A stretch of 8,011 bases of DNA, taken from assembly GCA_002309855.1 (NCBI GenBank), contig DBYD01000058.1:1-8011 (forward strand), read 5' to 3'. Every line of letters begins with the position of its first letter. The first letter of the stretch is position 1. Shown piece by piece: positions 1 through 7,289 of the stretch. The stretch is from Bacteroidales bacterium UBA1195 (lineage in GTDB: Bacteria; Bacteroidota; Bacteroidia; Bacteroidales; WCHB1-69). Position numbers and translations under genes: made by a program. The notes beneath the pieces were generated by a model that had not been told where the DNA came from, did no database searches, and saw only the letters and a list, made by a program, of their open reading frames with translations.

Positions 1-1997
1 GTCAGCACCTTTCCGTCAGCATCCATCAGCACATAATAGGGCTGGGCATTGACGTTGAAGTTTGATTGTTGGAAATGGACATTTTTTCGTCCCAAAGTCT
101 TCAAAGGACGGTCTCTATCGTCTTTTACCCATTCCGATTCCGGAAGTCTGATATTTGCATCCGAATAGAGTGCGCACATCACAAATTCCCGTTGTAGCAG
201 AGGTGTCACCTCCGGATCAGACCAGACATATTGTTCCATTTTACGGCAATTGGCACAGGTTTTTCCGGTAAAGTCAATGAAAATCGGTTTGTTAACCTTG
301 CGGGCGTATGCTTTGGCCTCATCAAGGTCAAAGAAGGCCTCGAATCCTGGAACTGTCTCCAGTTCGTCCACATATTTCCTATCGGCAGGTAATGAGGAGG
401 AGGCCTGCACATCAACATTTTGTGCCTGAAGCTGTGCCACAGTCTGTTTATGCTGTTCCATCATCATGCCTTTGATGTCGAAATCCTGAGTGCTCATGGG
501 CGGGATGAATCCGCTGATGGCGTTCAACGGCGCACCGAACATGCCAGGTACCATATATATTGTGAATGAGAATGTCAGAATAGCCAGGAAGAGCCGCAAC
601 ACAGACACTTGCTTCACTTCACTGTCACCGTTGAAACGTAATTTTCCAAGCAGATAGAAACCCATTAATGCGAAAATTACAATCCACAATGCCAAATATA
701 CCTCCCTGTCCAGAATGTGCCAACCGCAGTAAAGATCAGCCATACTCAAGAACTTAAGGCCAAAAGCAAGTTCCAAAAAGGCGAACACCACCTTAACTGT
801 GTTCAGCCAGCTGCCCGATTTCAGTTTGGACAGGAATTTCGGGAACATGGCCAGAAGTGTGAACGGTGTTGCAAAACCGATGCCGAAGCCTAACATGGAA
901 AGAAGGGGAATCATCCGGTTTGCACCACCGCTGGTGCTCAATCCGACCAGTGCACCGCCTAAAATAGGACCTGTGCAGGAAAATGAGACCAGCACCGTGG
1001 TCAAAGCAATGAAGAAGGGTGCCATAAATCCTCCCTGGTCCGCCTTGGCATCCGATTTGTTGATCATCCAGCTTGGCAGTGTGATTTCAAACAGCCCGAA
1101 AAATGAGAGGGCGAAAATCAGGAATATCACAAAGAAAATCAGGTTGGGAATCCAGTGCGTGGAGATATTGTACATGGCGTCCGGGCCGAACAGAAGTGTC
1201 AGAATTGCCCCCAATATGGCAAAAATGAAAATGATGGATCCTCCAAACATCCAAGCCTGGCGAATGCCGCTCTGTTTGTTCTCCTCACCGGCTCCGTGCA
1301 TGAAAAAGTTGATGGTCATCGGAATCAGCGGGAAAACACATGGTGTGAGCAATGCCGCAAAACCTGCTGCAATGGCAATGAAGAACACCGCCCACAGGGA
1401 CATGCTTTTTTTCGCATCCGTCTCCTCATCAGCTGTTATGACAGCCTCCGGTTCCCCCTCACCATCTTCTGTCACTGCCGGAATTTCGGCGGTGCTATCG
1501 GTAACATTCTCATCCGTTTCGGAAACATCCTCCGAGGCGGCCTGCGGCACACCCTTCACCGGAATCTCAAACTCCTCACCCACCATCACACACTTGCCCT
1601 CCATGCAGGCCTGCGCATCAACGGAAGCGTTGAGGATGAAGTCCTTTTCGCTCTTCACCTTTATCTTCTGGGTGAAGACAACCGGTGACTTGTCAAAATA
1701 GCGGTCGATGCCGAACTCGTCGGTCAGCTCCACATATTTGGGTTCGGTTGTTTTGCCAATAAGCGCATAATTGGCGGATTTTTCAAACTCAAAAACAGTC
1801 TGCTGCGTGATACCAAGCGTGTTGTATTGCGAATAAAGGTGCCATCCGGGTTCCACGGTGGCCGTGAACTGTATGGTCGCGACATCGCCCGATGCCGTCA
1901 CCTTGCAGCCCCACTTTACGGGAGTCACAACCTGTGCCGACGGACGTACCGCCGCAAACAGCACAAACACAACTGTCAATAATCTGCCCAATCTCAT
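1..1997 (-). CDS. dsbD: DsbD-type thiol:disulfide interchange protein (C-terminal end cut by window)
   Basis: Inner-membrane protein that, by family knowledge, takes electrons from cytoplasmic thioredoxin and passes them to periplasmic thiol partners. The frame is open from the ATG at 1997 to the window edge, giving 665 codons without a stop. Residues 1-21 form a signal peptide (Arg-flanked hydrophobic stretch, likely cleavage after PSA). An N-terminal DsbD-alpha-like domain follows, with the cysteine pair C131/C136. An acidic linker spans about 154-195. About eight membrane helices lie between roughly 200 and 500, with CcdA-type cysteines C220 (in TPCVFPLIP) and C341 (in SFSCTGP). A thioredoxin-like domain follows, with C581-A-N-C584. 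All three redox cysteine pairs are therefore present. Only the end of the thioredoxin domain is missing, at the window edge rather than by mutation. The gene lies 100 bases beyond pnp, after a strong terminator, so it probably has its own promoter. Confidence 0.94.
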   Translation of the reverse strand, partial: MRLGRLLTVVFVLFAAVRPSAQVVTPVKWGCKVTASGDVATIQFTATVEPGWHLYSQYNTLGITQQTVFEFEKSANYALIGKTTEPKYVELTDEFGIDRYFDKSPVVFTQKIKVKSEKDFILNASVDAQACMEGKCVMVGEEFEIPVKGVPQAASEDVSETDENVTDSTAEIPAVTEDGEGEPEAVITADEETDAKKSMSLWAVFFIAIAAGFAALLTPCVFPLIPMTINFFMHGAGEENKQSGIRQAWMFGGSIIFIFAILGAILTLLFGPDAMYNISTHWIPNLIFFVIFLIFALSFFGLFEITLPSWMINKSDAKADQGGFMAPFFIALTTVLVSFSCTGPILGGALVGLSTSGGANRMIPLLSMLGFGIGFATPFTLLAMFPKFLSKLKSGSWLNTVKVVFAFLELAFGLKFLSMADLYCGWHILDREVYLALWIVIFALMGFYLLGKLRFNGDSEVKQVSVLRLFLAILTFSFTIYMVPGMFGAPLNAISGFIPPMSTQDFDIKGMMMEQHKQTVAQLQAQNVDVQASSSLPADRKYVDELETVPGFEAFFDLDEAKAYARKVNKPIFIDFTGKTCANCRKMEQYVWSDPEVTPLLQREFVMCALYSDANIRLPESEWVKDDRDRPLKTLGRKNVHFQQSNFNVNAQPYYVLMDADGKVL

Positions 1998-2021
1998 ATT
2001 TTCAAAATTTGGAATAATTTG

Positions 2022-2029
2022 CAAATATC
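2022..2029 (-). promoter_or_regulatory. candidate -7 promoter element of dsbD
   Basis: The minus strand reads GATATTTG, 7 of 8 matches to the Bacteroidetes -7 consensus TAnnTTTG, followed by CA as at the other promoters here. It sits 24 bases from the dsbD ATG, between the pnp terminator and the gene, which implies a very short leader. No clear -33 TTTG is seen at the expected distance. The element is part of a 14-base sequence (2016-2029) repeated exactly upstream of the SUMF1-domain gene. Confidence 0.45.
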
Positions 2030-2061
2030 GGAAAAAAATCAATACATCCGATAAAAGGGAC

Positions 2062-2089
2062 AAAAAAAAGGCTGCCCAAAGGCAGCCTT
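2062..2089 (-). terminator. intrinsic terminator of pnp
   Basis: On the minus strand a perfect 9-bp stem, AAGGCTGCC with GGCAGCCTT (2089-2081 and 2076-2068), closes a 4-base loop. It runs into eight T residues ending at 2062. It begins 8 bases past the pnp stop codon and ends before the dsbD promoter region, so it should separate pnp transcription from dsbD. Confidence 0.93.
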
Positions 2090-2097
2090 ATCAGTTT

Positions 2098-4350
2098 TTA
2101 GTTTTCAGACACGGGGGCGCCGCCATCCTCATGGCCATGGCCGCCTCTGCCGTGATGGTGCCGGCGTTCCTTGTCGCCCCTACCTTCACGTTCACGGCGC
2201 GGGCCGCGCTCACGACGCTCCTCCTTGTAGCCTTCCGGCTTCGGCAGCAGCGCACGGCGGGAGAGCTTCAGCTTGCCGGTCTTCTCCTCCACGCCGATCA
2301 GTTTGACCTGCATGATGTCACCGACCTTGATGTAGTTCTCCAGCTTGTCGATCCGCTTCCAGTCATATTCGGAAATGTGCATCAGACCGTCCTTTCCGGG
2401 GAGGATTTCGATGAAGGCTCCGAATTCAAGGATGCTCTTCACCGGGCCTTCGTATACCTCGCCAACCTCCGGCACAGCCGTAATGGCCTTGATGCGTGCA
2501 AGAGCGGCGTCAATGGAGGCCTTGTCGGGCGATGCGATGTCGATGATGCCGAACTCGCCCACCTCCTCGATGTTGATGACGGTGTTGGTCTCACGCTGCA
2601 TCTCCTGGATAACCTTTCCGCCCTGTCCGATGACCGCACCGATAAAGTCGCGCGGGATCTGAATCTGGACGATGCGGGGCACAAACGGCTTGTAGTCCTC
2701 ACGCGGCTCAGGCAGCACCTCCAGCATCTTGTCCAGGATGTGCATGCGGCCCCGCTTGGCCTGCTCCAGAGCCTCGGCCAGCACGTCGTAGGAAAGACCC
2801 TCCACCTTGATGTCCATCTGGCAGGCGGTGATTCCGTCACGGGTGCCGGTGACCTTGAAGTCCATGTCGCCCAGGTGGTCCTCATCGCCCAGAATGTCGG
2901 AGAGGATGGCATATTTTCCGGTGGCGGCGTCGCTGATCATGCCCATGGCAATGCCGGAGACCGGCTTTTTCAGCTTGACGCCGGCATCCATCAGAGCCAG
3001 GGTTCCGGCGCAGACAGTGGCCATGGAGGAGGAACCGTTCGATTCCAGAATGTCGGAGACCACACGGATGGTGTAAGGGCACTCCTCTTTGGGAGGAAGC
3101 ATCGGCTTGATGGCGCGCATGGCCAGGTTGCCGTGTCCGATTTCGCGCCGTCCGGTGCTGCGGATGGGCTTCACCTCACCAGTTGCAAAGGGCGGGAAGT
3201 TATAATGAAGCAGGAAGTCGCAGGTACCCTCGATGATGGCACCGTCGATAATCTGCTCGTCCAATTTCGTACCAAGGGTACAGGTGCTAAGGGACTGGGT
3301 CTCACCACGGGTGAAGATGGCAGAGCCGTGTGCGGAGGGCAGCGGACCCACTTCGCACCAGATGGGACGGATCTCGTCCAGCTGGCGTCCGTCCAGACGG
3401 CGGCGTTCGGTCAGCACAAAGTTGCGCACAGCCTCCCAAGTCACCTTTTCAAAATAGCGGTTGACCATCGGGGTCTTCTCCTCCAGCTCATCCTCCGGGA
3501 TGGTGGCTAAGAAATCGGCCTTCACCTGCTCGAACGCATCGTTGCGCTCCTGCTTGGAAGTCGGAGTCTTTGCAATATCATATACCTTCTGGTAGGTTTC
3601 GGCATGGACGCGGGCGCGCAGCTCCTCGTCGTTGTTCTCATGGCAGTACTCGCGCTTGGGGTTGGCCTTCTCCACTTCGGCGGCCAGTTCAAGCTGCGCC
3701 TGGCACTGCTTTTTGATGGCGGCATGTGCCGTTTTCAAAGCTTCGATAAGGTCGGCCTCCTGAACCTCCTTCATCTCGCCCTCCACCATCATGATGTTGT
3801 CCATGGAGGCGGCTACGATAAGGTCGAGGTCAGCATCCTGCATCGCCTCGGCGGTCGGGTTGATCTTGTATTCCCCGTTGATGCGGGCAACCCGCACCTC
3901 GGAAATCGGGCCGTGGAACGGAATGTCGGAGACGCTCAATGCGGCGGAGGCGGCCAGACCGGCCAGCGCATCCGGATATTCGTTGCGGTCGCCGGAAACC
4001 AGCGTCACCAGCACCTGCGTGTCAGCATGATAGTTTTCAGGGAAAAGCGGACGCAAAGCGCGGTCCACCAACCTTGCAATCAGAATCTCATAATTGGAGG
4101 GACGGGCCTCACGCTTGAAAAAACCGCCGGGGAAACGCCCCACAGCAGCATATTTTTCCTGATATTCCACCTGAAGCGGCATGAAATCCACATCTTCGCC
4201 CGCCTCCTTTTTAGTACATACGGTGGCCAGCAGCATGGTGTTGCCCATGCGAACCACGGCGGCACCGTCGGCCTGTTTGGCCAGTTTGCCGGTCTCAATT
4301 GTGATGATCCGGCCGTCACCCATGTCAATTTGCTTTGTGACTACGTTCAT
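2098..4350 (-). CDS. pnp: polynucleotide phosphorylase (PNPase)
   Basis: Phosphorolytic 3'-to-5' exoribonuclease of mRNA turnover, normally a ring-shaped homotrimer in the cytoplasm. Its 750 residues carry the complete family architecture. A first RNase PH-like domain (about 1-150) contains FFKREARPS (77-85) and RPLFP (100-104). An alpha-helical linker domain follows, then a second RNase PH-like domain (about 315-545). That domain has the phosphate-binding GSSS loop (439-442) and catalytic D491, D497 and K499, equivalent to E. coli D486, D492 and K494. A KH domain has its loop in IGQGGK (574-579), and an S1 domain covers about 630-700. From about 705 comes a tail rich in Arg, Glu, Gly and His. 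The protein is about 40 residues longer than the E. coli enzyme, largely because of this tail. It lies downstream of rpsO in the classic rpsO-pnp order. The ATG at 4350 begins the conserved MNVVTKQIDMGDG and has an A-rich leader. Confidence 0.99.
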   Translation of the reverse strand: MNVVTKQIDMGDGRIITIETGKLAKQADGAAVVRMGNTMLLATVCTKKEAGEDVDFMPLQVEYQEKYAAVGRFPGGFFKREARPSNYEILIARLVDRALRPLFPENYHADTQVLVTLVSGDRNEYPDALAGLAASAALSVSDIPFHGPISEVRVARINGEYKINPTAEAMQDADLDLIVAASMDNIMMVEGEMKEVQEADLIEALKTAHAAIKKQCQAQLELAAEVEKANPKREYCHENNDEELRARVHAETYQKVYDIAKTPTSKQERNDAFEQVKADFLATIPEDELEEKTPMVNRYFEKVTWEAVRNFVLTERRRLDGRQLDEIRPIWCEVGPLPSAHGSAIFTRGETQSLSTCTLGTKLDEQIIDGAIIEGTCDFLLHYNFPPFATGEVKPIRSTGRREIGHGNLAMRAIKPMLPPKEECPYTIRVVSDILESNGSSSMATVCAGTLALMDAGVKLKKPVSGIAMGMISDAATGKYAILSDILGDEDHLGDMDFKVTGTRDGITACQMDIKVEGLSYDVLAEALEQAKRGRMHILDKMLEVLPEPREDYKPFVPRIVQIQIPRDFIGAVIGQGGKVIQEMQRETNTVINIEEVGEFGIIDIASPDKASIDAALARIKAITAVPEVGEVYEGPVKSILEFGAFIEILPGKDGLMHISEYDWKRIDKLENYIKVGDIMQVKLIGVEEKTGKLKLSRRALLPKPEGYKEERRERGPRREREGRGDKERRHHHGRGGHGHEDGGAPVSEN

Positions 4351-4417
4351 TTCGTTTTGTTTTTAATAATTTACAATGTTCACTTACTCCAGCGTACATC
4401 TTTAAAAAATACAATAT

Positions 4418-4446
4418 AAAAAAAGGCAACTTGGAGATTGCCTTTT
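4418..4446 (-). terminator. rpsO-pnp intergenic hairpin (terminator or attenuator)
   Basis: On the minus strand AAAAGGCAA (4446-4438) pairs perfectly with TTGCCTTTT (4429-4421) around an 8-base loop, followed by three more T residues. The GC core is only four pairs and much of the T tract is inside the stem, so termination may be partial. No TAnnTTTG promoter is seen between this hairpin and pnp, which suggests pnp depends on read-through from rpsO. Confidence 0.72.
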
Positions 4447-4466
4447 CATATCATCTCTGAAGAGAA

Positions 4467-4736
4467 TTATTTTCTCAAATTCAGTTTCTTAATAAGATTC
4501 CTGTAACGTTCGATGTCGGTTTCCTTCAGGTAGTCCAACAGTTTTCTACGTTTTCCGACCAGACGGACAAGCGCACGTTCCGTCACTTTGTCCTTATTGT
4601 TCTGCTTGTCATGTTCCGTCAGGTGTTTGATACGATATGTAAACAGCGCAACCTGTGCGTCAATGTTACCGGTATCGAACTCTGACTTGCCGTACTCCTT
4701 GAAAATATCTTTCTTTATTTCAGGTGTCAAATACAT
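4467..4736 (-). CDS. rpsO: 30S ribosomal protein S15
   Basis: Small-subunit protein that binds the central domain of 16S rRNA early in 30S assembly. At 89 residues it equals the E. coli S15 length. It carries the family signature: F17/D21-T22-G23 near the start, the HLTEHDKQNNKDK region (38-50) with the conserved H38 and H42, then a basic stretch (LVRLVGKRRKLLDYL, 57-71). The upstream leader has an A-run just before the ATG instead of a Shine-Dalgarno sequence; an AGGAG lies too far away (about 4763-4768) to select this start. In some bacteria S15 represses its own mRNA through a leader structure, but nothing in this leader resembles the known structures closely enough to claim that. It precedes pnp, separated by 116 bases and a hairpin. 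Confidence 0.99.
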   Translation of the reverse strand: MYLTPEIKKDIFKEYGKSEFDTGNIDAQVALFTYRIKHLTEHDKQNNKDKVTERALVRLVGKRRKLLDYLKETDIERYRNLIKKLNLRK

Positions 4737-4788
4737 ACGTTTTTTTTTATTAAATGTGTTACTCTCCTATATATTTACAATTCGGCTG

Positions 4789-4796
4789 CAAAAGTA
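4789..4796 (-). promoter_or_regulatory. candidate -7 promoter element of rpsO
   Basis: The minus strand reads TACTTTTG, a full match to TAnnTTTG, followed by CA. It lies 52 bases upstream of the rpsO ATG and downstream of the aminotransferase terminator, where a promoter is expected. TTG triplets occur upstream, but none at the usual -33 spacing. Confidence 0.65.
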
Positions 4797-4895
4797 GTCA
4801 TTTTTCCAATGCCATCAGAACAATTTTCAGAATAATATTTTTAAAGAATATCTATTTATAAACACTTGGTTTTTAAATTATTATAAAAACATAAC

Positions 4896-4924
4896 AAAAA
4901 AAAAGCCGCCCCGAAAGGGACGGC
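4896..4924 (-). terminator. intrinsic terminator of the aminotransferase gene
   Basis: On the minus strand GCCGTCCC (4924-4917) pairs with GGGGCGGC (4912-4905) around a 4-base TTTC loop, followed by nine T residues. In minus-strand RNA the one non-Watson-Crick position is a G-U wobble; read on the plus strand it would be a C-A mismatch. Both this and the T tract fix the direction as minus. It lies 58 bases past the aminotransferase stop. Confidence 0.93.
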
Positions 4925-4982
4925 ATAAATGATATCAGGCTGTTTTTTTGGCATCATTCGGATGAAAAAACCGCCGGTTTTG

Positions 4983-6299
4983 CTACAAAAGAGGGTGATT
5001 TTCACGGAACACTTTCAGCCTCGCCTCCAGTTCCGGGAACTGGCTCGGATGCACTAACGACACACAGGCGCGCAACCCCTGACGGCCGCTGCCGCAGGTT
5101 GAAAGCGAAATTGCACTTATGCCGTAGTACAGAAGCTCCTCAAGCAACTCCTCCCCTGTAAAGCCCGGATATCCTATTGTGAAATAGAATCCGTCGGAAA
5201 GAGGCTGGTCCTCATCCTTGTCATAGACAATCTCAAAACCGTTTTCCGTGAACAGACGCTTCATCTCGTGAGCCTTGTCGCGGTATGCGACCATGCCTTG
5301 GACCAGATTGTAGTCGCCATCGTTGCAGGCCTTGAGTATTGCGGCCATGGCGTGCTGGGCGGAATGAGACGTGCCGGAGGTCAGGGCGTACACAGTGCCA
5401 TAGACAATGGCATGTCCGAGACTTTCGGAACCGAAATTGGGAACCAGGTCCGGATAGTTGCCGCTGAAGAGCGCGTCGGAAATCACCATGACGGCCAGAC
5501 GCTCGCCAGCGTAGCTGAACGCCTTGGAGCTGGAAACCATCAGGATATACTTGTCATAGTATTTGGCCACCGTCGGCTGGAAGGGAGGCACGCCCGGCGT
5601 GGAGATGTCATGCCGGAAATCCATGCCGAAATAGGCCAGGTCCTCAACCACAACCGCATCATATTTGGCCGCAACCTCCGCGATGATGCGGAGCTCATTG
5701 TCGGTAAGGCAGACCCATGAGGGGTTGTTGGGGTTGGAATAGACGATGGAATGGATGTTACCCTTTGAAAGGTAGCTTTCAAGCTTGGCGCGAAGCTTGT
5801 CGCCACGGTATTCGTAAACGTCGAATGTCTCGAACTTTGCGCCGATTATACGGTGCTGCAGCTTCTGCACGGGGAAACCCGGATCGATGAAGAGCGTGGT
5901 GTCCTTTTCCTTATGCAGATGACGCACGGTCATGAAAATGGCCATGCCGGCCTGCATGGAGCCGACCGTGGGGATGCAGGAGCTTGGCTTGACATCGATG
6001 TCGAGAAAGTTTTTGCAGAAACGGGCCATCTCGTTCTTAAGCTCCGGAATGCCGTCGATATCGGGATAGATGGCGGCCACGCCCCTGTCCAAAGCGGCCT
6101 TCTGAGCGTCAATGCCTATCTGCACGGCAGGCAGGCCGGGAATACCCATCTCCATGCGGATGAACTTTTTGCCGCTGGCAATTTCAATTTCGTTGATAAG
6201 CCGCTTCACTTCGCGGATGGAGGCCCTGCCGACGTTCGGCAGCCGGCTCTCCGTGATTTTCGTTTTGACGATGTTGGCATCAATCGGTGTCGGTTTCAT
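4983..6299 (-). CDS. PLP-dependent class I/II aminotransferase
   Basis: Fold-type I pyridoxal-phosphate enzyme of the class I/II aminotransferase family, 438 residues, cytoplasmic with no signal peptide. Seen in order: an N-terminal substrate-pocket segment, MGIPGLP (51-57); the cofactor loop TVGSMQAGMA (111-120); SNPNNPSW (188-195), with the conserved Asn; EDLAYFGMD (219-227), with D220 contacting the PLP nitrogen and Y223 its phenol oxygen; SSSKAFSYAGER (256-267), where K259 should form the Schiff base and R267 bind phosphate; and R410 in LRACVSL, the usual carboxylate-binding arginine. The enzyme should therefore be active on an amino acid, but the sequence does not reveal which, so no symbol is given. 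It has its own candidate promoter, a leader of about 80 bases and a strong terminator, so it is probably transcribed alone, although weak read-through from the SUMF1 gene is possible. Confidence 0.95.
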   Translation of the reverse strand: MKPTPIDANIVKTKITESRLPNVGRASIREVKRLINEIEIASGKKFIRMEMGIPGLPAVQIGIDAQKAALDRGVAAIYPDIDGIPELKNEMARFCKNFLDIDVKPSSCIPTVGSMQAGMAIFMTVRHLHKEKDTTLFIDPGFPVQKLQHRIIGAKFETFDVYEYRGDKLRAKLESYLSKGNIHSIVYSNPNNPSWVCLTDNELRIIAEVAAKYDAVVVEDLAYFGMDFRHDISTPGVPPFQPTVAKYYDKYILMVSSSKAFSYAGERLAVMVISDALFSGNYPDLVPNFGSESLGHAIVYGTVYALTSGTSHSAQHAMAAILKACNDGDYNLVQGMVAYRDKAHEMKRLFTENGFEIVYDKDEDQPLSDGFYFTIGYPGFTGEELLEELLYYGISAISLSTCGSGRQGLRACVSLVHPSQFPELEARLKVFRENHPLL

Positions 6300-6305
6300 T
6301 ATATA

Positions 6306-6368
6306 TTATTTATAGTTATTATTTCTTACCCACTGATTCCCACGGCGGGCATCCGTTCCCCACCTCAT
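6306..6368 (-). other. possible 20-codon upstream ORF in the aminotransferase leader
   Basis: The minus strand has an ATG at 6368 followed by 20 sense codons and TAA at 6308-6306. The peptide would start MRWGTDARRG and contains two Trp and one Tyr. It begins just after the likely transcription start and ends 6 bases before the aminotransferase ATG, in the same frame. The segment 6331-6368 is more GC-rich than the rest of the leader. It may be chance: there is no family match I recognise and no clear attenuator hairpin. Confidence 0.2.
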
Positions 6369-6383
6369 ATGGAAAAAATTATG

Positions 6384-6391
6384 CAAAGGTA
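6384..6391 (-). promoter_or_regulatory. candidate -7 promoter element of the aminotransferase gene
   Basis: The minus strand reads TACCTTTG, a full match to TAnnTTTG, followed by CA. It lies 84 bases upstream of the ATG at 6299, giving a leader of roughly 75-80 bases. Directly upstream is a run of nine T residues on the minus strand; no -33 TTTG lies at the usual distance. Confidence 0.6.
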
Positions 6392-6475
6392 GAAAAAAAA
6401 AGGATACACCACCGACATGCAACCAAAAACATTTGCCAACACAATAAAAACTGTTGGAGGCTGTTTGATTTCAAA

Positions 6476-7261
6476 CTATTTTGCAGACATCGCCAAACGG
6501 AAGCCGATATGGATAAACCTTGCGTCCGGTTCGCTGCCGGAACGGTTTGAGACACGCGCATACCGAGGTTCCACAAACCAGCTGCCTCCCCGCAACACCC
6601 GGCTGGTACCTGATGGCGCACCCTGCGGATTAACCTGATCCTCGGCACGATAGCGGCCAAACCAATCGTTGCACCATTCGTAGATGTTCCCACTCATGTC
6701 ATATAGTCCCAACTCATTAGGTTCCTTACTCCCAACCGCACGGGTTCCACTGTCCCAATCCAGCCCGCACCAGCCAACCTTCTCCACATCGAACGATCCG
6801 GCATATTTGTATTCACGGCTCCTGTTGCCGCCACGTGCCGCATATTCCCATTCCGCCTCTGTAGGCAGCCGGAATTTTTTTCCGGTCAGCTGGTTCAGTT
6901 TCTTCAGAAAAAGCTGGCAGTCATTCCAGCTCACACATTCAACCGGACCGTTATCCTTCCGGAAAAAGGAGGGATTGTCGCCCATCACGGCAGTCCAAAG
7001 AGCCTGCGTCACCTCCGTTTTGCCAAGATAGAAATCATCAACTGTCACCTTGTGGGTAGGTTCCTCGTCCTCATAAGTGTCACCAATCTGCTCATAGGTC
7101 CCCCCCATCGTAAAGGTGCCACCCTGTATACCCACCATAGTGAAAGAAACACCCTTTACATTGAATGTCTGATCTTTCAGTGAAACATTCTGCGCAAAGA
7201 CCGCACCCATACAGAGTTCGGCAACAAGAATAAACAACAGACACTTTCTACAGATTGTCAT
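6476..7261 (-). CDS. exported SUMF1/FGE-fold protein lacking the FGE cysteines
   Basis: Secreted protein of 261 residues, nearly all one formylglycine-generating-enzyme/sulfatase-modifying-factor domain. Residues 1-23 form a signal peptide (R5, K6, hydrophobic core, cleavage after VFA), with no lipobox. Domain landmarks are GGTFTMG (47-53), KTEVTQALW (81-89), RLPTEAEWEYAARGG (131-145), GLYDMSGNIYEWCNDW (185-200), RGGSW (224-228) and the terminal GFR (253-255). True FGEs carry two copper-binding cysteines just after RGGS; aligned by eye, V230 and A235 stand there. Sulfatase activation is therefore unlikely. Other members of this fold bind ligands or act as iron-dependent enzymes, and the role here is unknown. 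No sulfatase gene is nearby. It is divergent from glyQS, and no strong terminator follows its stop. Confidence 0.93.
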   Translation of the reverse strand: MTICRKCLLFILVAELCMGAVFAQNVSLKDQTFNVKGVSFTMVGIQGGTFTMGGTYEQIGDTYEDEEPTHKVTVDDFYLGKTEVTQALWTAVMGDNPSFFRKDNGPVECVSWNDCQLFLKKLNQLTGKKFRLPTEAEWEYAARGGNRSREYKYAGSFDVEKVGWCGLDWDSGTRAVGSKEPNELGLYDMSGNIYEWCNDWFGRYRAEDQVNPQGAPSGTSRVLRGGSWFVEPRYARVSNRSGSEPDARFIHIGFRLAMSAK

Positions 7262-7289
7262 GTGATGCCCTATTACTTTTTAGAATTTG

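Noticed and set aside
799..1701. 300-codon plus-strand open frame opposite dsbD
   Set aside because: The opposite strand encodes the DsbD membrane domain with all its conserved cysteines. This frame has no recognisable family and no promoter-like element before it.
1858..3510. 550-codon plus-strand open frame opposite pnp and the start of dsbD
   Set aside because: It runs antisense across pnp, whose minus-strand protein is clearly real. The open frame follows from GC-rich codon use on the other strand; its translation is low-complexity with no recognisable domain, and it crosses the pnp terminator and dsbD promoter region.
3604..4419. 271-codon plus-strand open frame opposite the N-terminal half of pnp
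   Set aside because: It is antisense to the first RNase PH domain of PNPase, has no domain of its own, and continues through the pnp leader into the rpsO-pnp hairpin.
4763..4768. AGGAG upstream of rpsO as a Shine-Dalgarno site
   Set aside because: It lies about 27 bases before the ATG, too far to act, and the other genes here also lack Shine-Dalgarno sequences.
4965..4982. Small hairpin AAAACC/GGTTTT right after the aminotransferase stop as a second terminator
   Set aside because: The stem is mostly A-T pairs with a 3-base loop, and only two extra T residues follow. The hairpin at 4896-4924 is far stronger and sufficient.
6436..6476. Inverted repeats CCAACA/TGTTGG (6436-6457) and GTTTGA/TCAAAC (6463-6476) as a terminator of the SUMF1 gene
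   Set aside because: Both stems are only six pairs and neither is followed by a T tract on the minus strand. The second overlaps the stop codon. They are too weak to call.
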